Positions 25,501-37,500 of a stretch of 64,000 bases of DNA are shown one piece after another; within the stretch, counting starts at the first letter, position 1; each line of letters begins with the position of its first letter. Origin of the DNA: Opisthorchis felineus (taxonomy: Eukaryota; Platyhelminthes; Trematoda; Opisthorchiida; Opisthorchiidae). Location: contig SJOL01008829.1 in assembly GCA_004794785.1 (NCBI GenBank), positions 191,496 to 255,495 on the forward strand, read 5' to 3'. The position numbers were made by a program, and so were the translations under genes. The notes beneath the pieces were generated by a model. It did not search any database and was not told the DNA's origin. It saw only the letters and a program-made list of their open reading frames with translations.

Positions 25501-28500
25501 AAACTCTGGCCTACTCGAGTAGTCTCCAGCCGACCACCGCTGTCTGGCGGCTAGGCTTTTGAGCCAAAGGTTTTGGTTGAGGACCATAATTGTTTTTCTG
25601 TCCAGGTCTGCGCCCCATGGCAGTAACTCAGTCCACATATAACAATAAACGTTACGGGTAAAGTACGCTTATGCTACATCGGCTGTGGGGTGTTGCCATT
25701 AGTTCAGTCGCTTTATTTGCTGCATGCACCAGGGTGCCCAAGCGAAAACGTGCGGCTGCTGATGCCTCCCATCTTTCTTCATTTTTATCTCTTAGGTGCC
25801 GTCCTGTCCTACTTGGTAATCGGTCTTATGTAGGGACGTCAGTTGGGCGCTTAGGGAATAGACACGTTGCACGTCAGCACTCATATCTACCGCTGTGTCC
25901 GCTATTATGGCCTCTATCCTTTAACGTGAGAACTCAAACAAATCGGCCAATAAGCTGCTTTTGCGCAAACTGTATATTCTCTACAAGTTGACATGCGCTG
26001 TGTCTATGAAACTTGAATACTGGATCCAAATACAGTTGCTGAGCCTGTCTTTCTAAACACCACTTACTATGAACATCCAAGGATCCTGTAAGTGCTGTAT
26101 TAGTTTGCTCCGGTGTTGGTAAAGCGAGCTGGACACAAAACATAGTGATAGTGGTGAACGTCCATGGCAACTTTGTACTGATCATCAGTTGCTTAGACGC
26201 AGTAGGCACCATTGTGCTACCCTATCTCTGAGTAGTTTTAGAGTCCATGTCATCATCAGATGCCGATGAAGAGGTTCAGTCCTTGGAATACACAGGTTGA
26301 TTCCGATCACACCGTCGGTGCGGTTCATCAACTTTCCCAGGTTGACCCCCTGAAATAGGCTCCCCATTTAGGAGCGAAGTAGCCTTGTGAGCTTCAAGTT
26401 AGGGAAACATACCAACCATAGGGCCACAGGTTTCACTCCTTTTGTTACACGGCTACTGACTTTCCTTTTTTGCGACGCCTATTTTCGCCACTTGAGACGC
26501 AAGTCCGAGAGCACCAAGCAGGATTTTGGTCTGGCGAGGAATGCATTGACTATAGCTTTACATTACGTCAAGTGCTTGAACAGCGCCATACGTACTGCCG
26601 GCGAAAATTTGACTTTAGAGGAGCCTTCAACTGTGTGGATAGATCAGAACAAGATTCTTGTCCAGAAGATGCCCTTGACATTTGCGAACATTCTTTGTTG
26701 CCTGTATTTTCATACCTCCGTTTGGGTTGTGGTGTTAAATACTGTCCAAAGTCTTCCTCACAACCAGTAGAGTCCATCAGGACTGTCCCGTCGCTCTTTT
26801 TGTTCAACTTTGTCGACTTGATCATGGAATACTCATACCAAGGGACCATGAATCTAGAAGAGAGATCAGTGGACTTGGACCATTCGGACGACACAGTTTT
26901 GTGGTTTGACTATTTGTCTGTGAGTACCACTTAAAACGGTATATCATATTTGGTTTCATGTTTCTGTATGCGTCTTGCACCTTCAGAGTACGAAGTCTCA
27001 CTTCAAGATTTCCCGTCGTCTTGTCCCTTTCTGAAACTTCGGAATGAGGAATTTGGGTTTGTTGATTGATAAGTCATAATTGTTCAGTAACATGTGGAGT
27101 AAATCCGCGGATAGTATTCATCAGTCTGCGTCACCTGTGGCGTGAGAAACGAAGTTCGTTGTAACTAGAGGGCCGTATTTACAGTACAAGTGTAAGAGCG
27201 GATTTATTCTATGTTTGTGAAACTTGGTTTCTCCGATCCGAGAACTTTTGGCATCTTCAAGTGTTTGATCACCTGTGTCTCCGTAGCACAGCAAGGGTAA
27301 GCTGGCTGCAGTTGATCCGCAGCAAATTAGTGCCTAATCCGGTACTTGGTAACGAATCCGATTCGTTAGAGCAGCAAATTAAACTTACCAGGTTGAGGTG
27401 GTTGGGGCATGTATCGCGTATGTTCAGTCACCGTCCACCGAAAAAAAGCGTTGTCTGTTCCAAGCGATCCTTGGCGAAAAGTTCGCGAGGGACACACCAT
27501 GACATGGCAACGTTAAGTGAAAGCAACTACCAACCACCTGAGTGCTGTGAGATCGTCGCGACTTCCTGGCTGGGACTCACGTGATCCTGCTTGTACGTGG
27601 TTGGAAACCCTGCAACGCATGGCACGCAACTGACCCCAGTGGTGCGGGTGCTTTCATTTCGTAGTCGGGCTGCCTAGCTAGAGTTAGCCTGTTGTTATAC
27701 GCTGGGCTATTCTTGCCCCCCCGCTCATTGTGCTTAGCTGTGTCTATTTTGCTGCTGTCCAAAGATGTAGGTACCTTATTCTCGATCGCTTTCCTTGAAA
27801 ACAAAGGGCTTGTTCGTACCAATTCCCTAGCCTTCCTTTTCTCTTTACTTTTTACTAAGGATCTGTTGCCTCATGGCCTCATGTATGGCATTTAAGCACC
27901 AGTATGCATCGCTGTCAAAGGTGGTGATGATGGTGATGATGGATCTGTTTCTGTTCTTCGGTCTGTTGTTTGGATAAGCAGGCGGTAATTCTTTCATTGT
28001 AATAGTCAAAAGTTTACACAAGAGTAAGTTCTTTGTTACACCAAGCAGATACTGTGAAATTCTAGTATTAATTCGTCCGCGGCGAACCAACTAGCTCTTC
28101 TCCCGTCTTGTAATCTGGCGACTGGTTACAGTAATACTGCATGTGACTGAAATCCAGCTTCTTCGATTGGCCGTTTAATCAAGTCTAGATTTCCAGGTGC
28201 ACATATTCCCTATTGGCCATCACAAGCTCATTTGCTGTCGTTTCTTAATTTCAATTACCATACGACAAGTCCGAGTCTTTGCGCTTCAGATGCTCTGAGC
28301 ATGAATTCACGTCACATATGACGTGACATGACGTCACACGTCATATGACATCACGCCCAGGTTCACCTAACTTGGGCGGATGTCGTCCACCTCTTCCGTT
28401 CGAATTTCGAAATATCTATACTATTATGTCTGTTAATTAATTACTTTTACGGTAAGAGGGTTTGTCCGAATAGGTACATCCTGACACTGTCTTTTGATAT

Positions 28501-31500
28501 CAGTGTTCGGAATATCAGTGTAGTCAATAGTCAGAGTAGTCAGTACTGAGTCCTAATTGGACCAAATCATATGATCTCGGATATTGCCTACCCAGTTCAC
28601 TTCAACTGCGTAATAAAAAGTGTAGGCCGCGCTAACTGTACTGAACTTACGTTGTTTGAATATAATTGGCAGCTCAAGTTTTTCCTCCCGGAATTTGCCT
28701 AGTCAATTCAATATTATATGCTATTACGACAATCCGTGGTGGTTATTGAGTACCCGTAAACTGTTACATAGGTACTGTTAGATACATAAACCTACGGATA
28801 TTGCAGAACATGCTGTGGGGGTGCGAAACACTAATATTTTCAGGACAGTTCAAGGTCATGCTAGGGCGCAGTGTATTTCCACGTATGATTCGAAAGAACG
28901 GAGTTCTTTAAATAGTAAGATTCAATGTCATGTCTGTAACCGAATGTCCTGTGACGTTCTTCAGTGAGAAACCCATGCATATCGAGATATTAAATTAATT
29001 AGAGTGTCAGGTAACTCATAACCTTCGGAGCTTGAGCAGTGAAAATATTGGCATAGGTAAGACTTGGGAATGATTTGCAGATTTATTAAGATCAATGTGC
29101 GTAGGTCGAATATGTTAACTATTAATTTCTCAATTCTTCAGAATGCGGGTTAAAAAGCTCAAGAGAACTGGGGAGAATAGAATTCGGAAAAGATAACAGA
29201 CTAGGGCCAATCCAGTCAAAATCCAATCAAATCGGTATGTAGGAGAGATTGTCGTAGGCATAGAATCACAACACTTGAGAGCACGAAAAGACAGGGTGGT
29301 AAGAAAGCTTTCAATCCGAACTGCTCAGCATGGTACTGACATGACGTAAGGAAAGGGAAAAGAGTTTCTCTGTGATCTTCCGGGGAGCAATTTTTGCGAG
29401 AAACGGGAGTCCTTTTGCAACAATGGATAGAAATTAGCGGGTTGAGATACTGAATAACTGTTTATCTTCAGTAAGTTTTTGCCGAAAAAGAGTATATGAA
29501 GGTAACCTCGACTTTTGTACCGTTTAGGTTCTGAGGACGAAAATCACGGAGGAGTCGTGAACATTAAATCAAGACTTGTGAATTTACTGAGATATATGCC
29601 GAAAATAATGTGTTTGATGATCGAGAATAAAAATGGTTTGATTTTCTATCTGTTAGTCAGTTCGGTACATAAACTGCTTTGGTGTTGATAGCGCTTCGCA
29701 CCCACAGAGTGTTGCGTGATATTTATGCGTTTGGTGTGCCGTGTGTATTCCATGATTAGCTGGACCTGGTTAGACTGAAAGCTTCTAGGATGAGAAGTGG
29801 CGGAGTTGGACAAACAAAAGGTCGCCATAGTAGCATTGCGCGTACAATTGTAGGTCAATCTTTATTCTTAATAGTCCTCTGTTGTGGTGTGTAGTTTTGT
29901 GACCAAAAAATCTAGTTATATGACTATGATTTTGTTTTGATGCTTTTCCACTTATTCCATCTCATCCCGACCCAATTTAGACCATCTTTTCCGACTGGAT
30001 GGTATTCTTTTCAACGCCTCGATCAGTTGCGATCTGATGTGCGCAGAAGTTACTTTCTTCAACTGATTCCAAGTGTGCACCGAGCCATGCTATCCGCCAC
30101 CAACTTTTTCCTAAGTAAGTTTTTCTACTGAAAAAGATTATCATTACCGGTTGGTCGACTGCAGAATCATTGCTCACTCATGAATGCTTACGCTCCTAGT
30201 GAAACGCGCTGATGCTTTCCCTTCACCATAGGACAATTATCCGCTAATGTAGGCAGCCCCTTTGTTCATTCGATCGACATTACCGCCGTTGCAGTGTTTT
30301 GTCGGATACTACTTCTGACCGACCCGAGGTTAACAATGGTTTAAATGGTGGTGCAGGAGGAACACCTTAGTGAGGAAACATTGCCGTTGATCAGACACAT
30401 TTGGCGGCATACAAGGAGTTCAGGAAACTACCCAACAGAACCGAAGAGGTGACACTTTCTGACTCCTCAAATGACCGATTTACTTTGGTCTGGATTCACT
30501 GTTCGACTAAGAGCCGCTACATTGGCTCGATTCTCGGGCTTGAGTGCTGCAGTGATCTCACCAGCTTTACTAGGTAGAACTCAAGCTTGTATGCTAGGAA
30601 AGCCAGCGGGTAGAGATCAGACAGATCGGCTACTCCTCATACTATGGATAGTCGTATAACGAGGCGGTTTGGTGACAAAGTTTTACGATTCCCTGCGATA
30701 TATGTGTGAATACACAGATGTTTTCTCCAAACGATTAGCATACCCATACTCATGGAAGCAGCAGTCTTTCCTTCTCCGATGACGGACGGTTTAAAAAGGG
30801 TTCGCCCCAAAACCCACACGATCCGACATACCCAGTTGACCGTGACCGCTGGCAAATCATTCTGTATGGTCGAAAAAAATTAAAAATTTCCAATAATCCA
30901 ATGTGGCTCCGAACGAATACACTGTACGCCGCAGCATCAGTCGGATTCCTTTCTCTTACTCATTGCAACCCCGGGTCATGCGAGCCCATTTGGGTCAGAC
31001 TACTGAGTCTTTGATTCTCAGCAGGAAATTCCAGCACACACTGCCTTACGAGTAAGATTCTTAGGTTAAAGGCTACTGTCAGGGTTCGGAATCAGGACCG
31101 TGGATTTTTCCTGATCAGCTTGAATCGCCACAGTTGGTAATGTGTCGAACTAGTGGCAGCTCTTTTGCGTTTGTCTGTTCGCTGAGTTTGACAGTTAACT
31201 TGCAAACGTTTCATCACCAAACGAAGAAACATCATCAATGCGTGGTTGATGATGCGAACCACCAAAGTGCAGGGTTCTGCTTACGGATTGAACAAACTCA
31301 CCATTTATTGACGCTCAAATATTGAAATTAGTAACTCGGTATACCTGTCTGGGTAGCTTGTGTCACTTCTACTGGCGGTATCGCCCACGAAGTGCATGCT
31401 AGAGTTAGAAAGACTCGCCAGGATTTCCTTTTGCGCAGAGTCGTGGCGTCGACGTGAGGGGAGAATTGTATTTTACCTCAGCGCCACCGGCGAAAGGGTG

Positions 31501-34500
31501 TTAATCTGAAACTTTGTTACCTTGCGTGGGAAACAGAAGTTGTCTTCGACCATTGGGGTCTTCGCGCCTTCTTAGGCGTGGTCGGAAAAATTACAGGACA
31601 TGGTGCGTAACCGATCCCAGTGGCGAGCTTGCTGCGACCTCTTAGCTGGACTGCCTAGCTGACGCTTGTCTGTCGTGTGTTGGGCTTGTGTCCGATGAGC
31701 TTCCCGAAGAATGTTGGACCGATGCAGGTGATAACGTTTCGTATCAGCATGTTACTCAGCTGTGTTTAGTACAGTGTTTTTGTCATGCATACACCCCTTA
31801 CTCTTGGCCGTTTTCTCTGGGGACATGGGGCTTTTTGCAGTAAGTCCCCACTCCACCTTTTACAGGGGGCTTCTTCCTCCATGGTTGTATGACAATTTAG
31901 TACCACTTTCCACTACTGGTGTGTTGGTGTCCATAATGATGATAATGATGATGATGACGCAAGATGGTACATCGTATGTTATTTAGCAAGCCATCTGTGG
32001 ATCTCTCGATTGACATTTTGCTGCATTCTTGTCAGTCGCGCTACCTTGGTCATGTGTTACACATTCCTCCTGGCTCATTTTCCCTATTGGAATTGGAACG
32101 GAAAGAAGCCTCAGGCAGGCAGGATAGGATGTATCGGAGACCCAATCCTTGATCTTAGTCACGTGCCACCTTGCGAAGTAAGGAGCTAAAGACTCGCTGA
32201 ACTGGTGTTCGGAGACCCTCGCCTGTATACTAATACAGGAAACCGCGTGCTCGTTTACAGGATCCAAGGTTGAGAAACGGAACGGAACAAAACAGAACGT
32301 TGATATCACCAGCACTTTTGATGCGTTTTACTGTCATATCAGAGGGCCTTTTGTTGGCTGGACTAGAACTAGCTGGCCGATAATTTAGCTCAGGATGAGC
32401 GTGCACAGCAACACTGCTTTTGGAACACTATTGCTCAAACGCTCACGTTAACATCCCATAACGTTACTTATGGAATGAAGCAGCGCACAGCAACTCGGTA
32501 TCTGTCGAGTTTCGAAGACCATCCCTGTTTTTAGTGCTATATAGAGTTGAGCCTTCACGACAGGTTACAATGGCTTTGTAGTTCTTTGAATTAGGCGCCA
32601 AATATGAAAAGACTGACAACCGCCACACGGGTCCTGTGCGTGATACTAGTAATAGGCAGTGAAACGGAGTATTTTATCACCTATTTGAAAAAGTTGTGCA
32701 GATTACCCGGGGACCACTAAAATTGATTTTTTACCAAGGGACAGCGTGTGAAACGGCTCCTACCACCAATTTCCTGCATGTGCAAACGTCCCCTTTTGGG
32801 GAACATCGTGGTATATTTTCTGGTGTTTTCTCAGTAAAGGGAATACCATTTCTTTTCTAGTATAGCATGAAATAGGTTGATGCCTTCAATAAGCTCGCCT
32901 TCAAAGCTAGCTTGGGCTTGTAAGACGCACGAATTTAGTGTTCATGTGATGGTAATATGAAAGTCCTTTTCTGCGATGTTTTCGACATTAGTTTCCTAGA
33001 TGTGATTTTAAAACCATGTTTTTTTTCTCATAGGTTCATAGCTTTTTGTCATTTGAGCATATTCCTGAAAGTTTTATTCATTTCTACTGACGGTGTTTAC
33101 GACGGCATCCGCGGTGCCATCTACTTTGCTTTCTATGATACGGTGCACGTCGTGCATCTCACCAACTGCAATTCGTTTCTGAACTCAGCTTGAAGGAACA
33201 CTACTACCAAGCCTTCTGAAAGCTCTTCGACAACCCGCGACAGGTTTCGTTCTTTCTGGGGCTCATCAGTCAGGCACAGTCCCCGAGTTTGCGTCAACCT
33301 TACGTTCTACTTGAATCTAAATTGTAAGAAATTCGCGACACACACTCACCCCAATAAGGGTAAAACCGATGGTCGTGGGCTGGTGGAGGGTTTTTCAGCA
33401 ACCTTATGAGTAGTGTCCCTTCAAGAAAATATACTGCAGTGTCTCAACTGCCGTACCAACTGATACATTAGGCTGTCTTTATGCAGCACAGGCAGTTGAA
33501 GAATATCATGAACGAAAAATTCAGTTGAGTCTTCCATTACAACCCCACTTCAGTTATTTTTAGAAGTCCAAGACCGATTTTACCTTTGTGTTATTTATTG
33601 GTCCAACAGCGTTACTTTCTCTCCCCGTATACTTCTACAAGAAAAGGCTTGCTGCATAAACAGAGAGAATATTTATGCCTGTGTGTCGGAACCCTCGATC
33701 CTAATTTTTTGTGACAATTCAAATCATCGATGATTTTTGGTTGCGACTGAGATGGCAGAATAAATCGGGCGAAACGCATATTTTCTTCTAGTCACTGGTC
33801 TTATTTTGTCATGCTAAGGTTTTTCACGTCTCTCCTTGAATATTTTATCGTTCCTTCTCCTGACTTCCACAGTTTGCATGTCGTTTTGTCACAGGTAAAT
33901 GGACTAGCAATTTATGCTTCATCGGCGCTCTCCCAGTCGACTGCACCGATGTTGTTCGATGTCCATTTACTGTGACGTTCTCAGGGTCTATTACGCCAAT
34001 TTTAACCACTGGCTGCTAGAAAACCGAGACAATAAACTGTACCTAGTCGTCGAAGGTATTGTTAGTATCTACAAACATAGGAGATTGTGTTTTTTCGTCA
34101 TTCTGGGTTTGGTGGAATGTTTCTTGAGTATTTTCTAAAAACCTGATGACAACATCTTTTGCACAATAACATTTTATTTCCAATACGTGAAGTTTCGAAT
34201 ATCGGGACGTCTATCGTCCGCTGAGTCCAACATCTGTAGTTTTGAGAGATTTTCAATGATTAGGCTTGGATTTCTCTGACCAACGCGTAGCCAGGTTATA
34301 TCACGGTGCAGGGTGTAGATGTTTCGCCCTTGTTGTTCATCATCATGGTTGCCCGGCTTGGTGTGTGAATACGGCGTTTGTAATACGATAAGTGATGAGC
34401 AATGCGATCAGTTTTACGCAAGGCAGATTATCACTTATTTCTAACCTTTCGTTACACAGGCACATATCGTGTAGGGCGTTAATCGCCTCTTCGGGTCAAA

Positions 34501-37500
34501 GTTGTTTTCATTCATTGATTTACAAATGACTGCTTTGCAGCGCTTCTGATCAAATTTGTGTTGCAGTGCTGAACTACTTCAAGATACCGGAGTAACCTCA
34601 CGGCGAAATTCCAAGTCCCTGCCTTATTGACCTTTACCTTCATATGAACAAAGGGTGATTTTTTATCCACGTTTCGCAGCTCCACAGTGATTTTCGCTTA
34701 AGGAGAGGCGGGAGAAGGTCGTTCTTGCCCTGGAGTTTTTGCACGGATAACCTCGGTCCTAATAGGTATGAATGTATCCGGAACTAATGAAAAGATTCAT
34801 ATGTAAAAGCCATTTTTCTACTCACAATACTTCGTGAATAGTTTATTGGTAGTACCACTTAACTGAGTGGCTTTATCCTCCAGAATTACCTAAGTACTTC
34901 GGCTGATACTTCGAATTTCCTGAGTAGAGCTCCGAGCCCAAATGGTCCAGCCATAGGTTTACACATTTTTATCTGAGACTCCAGTCAGCCGATGTTCCGA
35001 CCCTTTTGAGCGAGTCTATCATGTACTAGTGATCCGTACAGTACATTTCATTGTCAGAGGCAAGTCCCTCGACGGATGTTAGCTCACTGTGTGCGTATGT
35101 AGTGCATCTAGTGATAGATACCGGCGTATTCTATACATCCAGTCCTCATGAAAATACCGATGTAGTTATGAAACAAGAGAGAGAGAAGAGTACCATATTA
35201 TGCATGGTGGTGATTCTATGTGATGTTTGCCATATAACAGGGCCAGCTTTGTACAAGAGAACTGAAAGGTGCAAAGCCGCCAGAGCTGTTTAATCAGGTG
35301 AACATTTGCTGGGTATTCCGCAACTGTGATAATGTTTGTATTGGTCGTATGAGTCCATTACACAGGCGTGTGCACGGTGCATCTTCGTGGAAATGCCGAC
35401 TTATCAAGTGAGTTTGAAAGACAGGATACATTGCGAACCTGTCTTTGGTTACGCCAGAAGTGATGGGAGGGATGGAATACAATAAGATTTGTTTTTGGAA
35501 AAGTTTGGACAACATTCGCTGGAGTTATTTGTTGGGCAACGTTCCACTTTTGACAGAAAAACTCCGTCAGGGCAAGTGAATAGGTTGCGAGGTTGGTCGA
35601 GATTTAACACGAAATGAGAGCTAATCAGGTGAATCAGGCTAAATGGTGTGGTTTGTACATGTGTGACCACATGTGACCACTATTTTGAGCCTATATTATG
35701 AAAACCTCGGTAGTGGTTTCAATTTCTGCTGTCTTTCCAAACACAGAATTAGGCTTCTTTTAGGTTTTCGCAACCTCTTCCAATCCATCGAAGATGTAGT
35801 TGTGATACACTTCACTCAATGTTCGTAACAATGGCTTTATCAAATAGAGCATGGCCGCTGCCCTATGTATCACCTTTTAAATCCCCCTCTTCAAAATCAT
35901 TGAGTGGTTACTTATTTGATTCGGCTATTACTTGTCTTGGTTTCTTGTGGGTGCCTTGCTATGTCCGGATTGGACCACATTTCATGGGAAGGTAAGTATA
36001 ACACGAAGTGCTTCAAATCTAGAGCACCTAGTAAATAGTAATTTAAACACTCCATCCTGTAATCGGTTAGAGCATCAAACATATGCAGGCCCTGGCAATT
36101 TTCCCAGTGAGTGTTGAGCTTTGACCCCCGTGAAAGCACTCCCGGGTTGCATGAGTATTGGGTTTTCCCAGAAAAAGTGAACTCGTGGCGAATAGGTGTA
36201 ACAGCTCAACGCAGCCGAACTGTTAGAGATATTCTTTTAAGTCAGTGATCTGTTTCACAGTAGCTCTTTTTTGCCAATTCGTGCCGCCCAACCAGACGAT
36301 GGAAGTCGACCTGGCGATGATCTTCAATCCTCCTGTTCTTCCGGGGAGGGAGATCCAATGTCAACTGTGCGCCAATCATCTCGGGACAAAGAAATATCTT
36401 CGAAACATGACACATTCCAACCATGTGTTGACTTGTTTTCGGGTACTGGTGCGCTTATTTCAAATGTCATTTGTGACTGCCTTCAAATTTTGTGCATCCT
36501 ACTGACGGGCATCAGTAGTCCAAACAATCTAGTAATTCCACAGCCTTCTCACACCACCACTGAGTACAGCGAGTGCTCCGCGGACAACTTTCGCCAGTTA
36601 GCACACGCGTGTGCTCCTCATGAGGCGCCTGTAACGGGTTCAGTGGCTGTTGATGACTGTCCCAACAACCAAGACTTATTCGAAAGCTTGTTGGATGAGT
36701 CAGCTGCAAAAGAGACGGACTCGGCTAGGTGTCCAGTTTCAGGTAAGTTTTCTGTCACTCCTTTGCTAATACCCCACTTCCCATGATAAGAATCTGAACT
36801 TTTCGGTTGGCAACCAGTTTGCTTTTGTTGATTGTCCACCACATGTTCCCCCCTCTTATAGACATCTGACGTTCGTACTGCAAGATTTTCTCCGGCGAAT
36901 TTTGTAGGTAGGGTTCCATATGGTAAGCCAACGAAGTCGAAAGCCCGGAGAACGCAGTGCAGCTGCTGAACACTTGTTTATTCCGCAAAGTACAGCTACC
37001 GAGACCTGATGCTTCATTGACCCTCCTTTGAGACATGTTCTTCAGCAGCATGTTTATCATATTGGCTATTCTGGAAAGTAAAACTAGCGCTTAATTTGGT
37101 GAGTGATTGAGACTCCTGATCAACTATTCACCAAACGTGATCAAACATCATCCTCATCAGAGACATCAACATCAGTGCTGCCGTACAACCACAAAGTTTA
37201 TCTAATTATATCTAAAGCCTTAGAATGAAAAGAAGATAAAAGAGTGGGTGAGGGAGAGGACCTGGTTCTGGCCTATTGCAAGCATTCTGAGGTTTCTACA
37301 TCTCCAAGCGTCCAATCAAACAATCTGAACAGAAACTGATAGCACGAACGCCACTGACCAACCGCCAGTTCTTTCTGTCTCCAGCCAAGCGCAACATGGG
37401 TCATGGGAGCCCCATCTTGGAAGACGGGTCTGACCAACGATACCCAAACTTCGTTATCTCTTTCACACCCTTCTGCCTGAGTCGTACGTTGCCCACCTCG

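Noticed and set aside
25671..25991. 106-codon plus-strand open frame in intron 9
   Set aside because: No domain, no splice compatibility with FANCD2, composition like chance.
33937..34055. Candidate FANCD2 exon (frame with VYYANFNHWLLENRDNKLY)
   Set aside because: Protein-like and phase-compatible only with an extra 22-nt exon before it; exons 10, 11 and 12 already give the expected spacing without it.
36261..36295. Acceptor CACAG at 36260 for exon 13
   Set aside because: Stronger-looking site, but it would shift the frame away from the one needed at the exon 13 donor.
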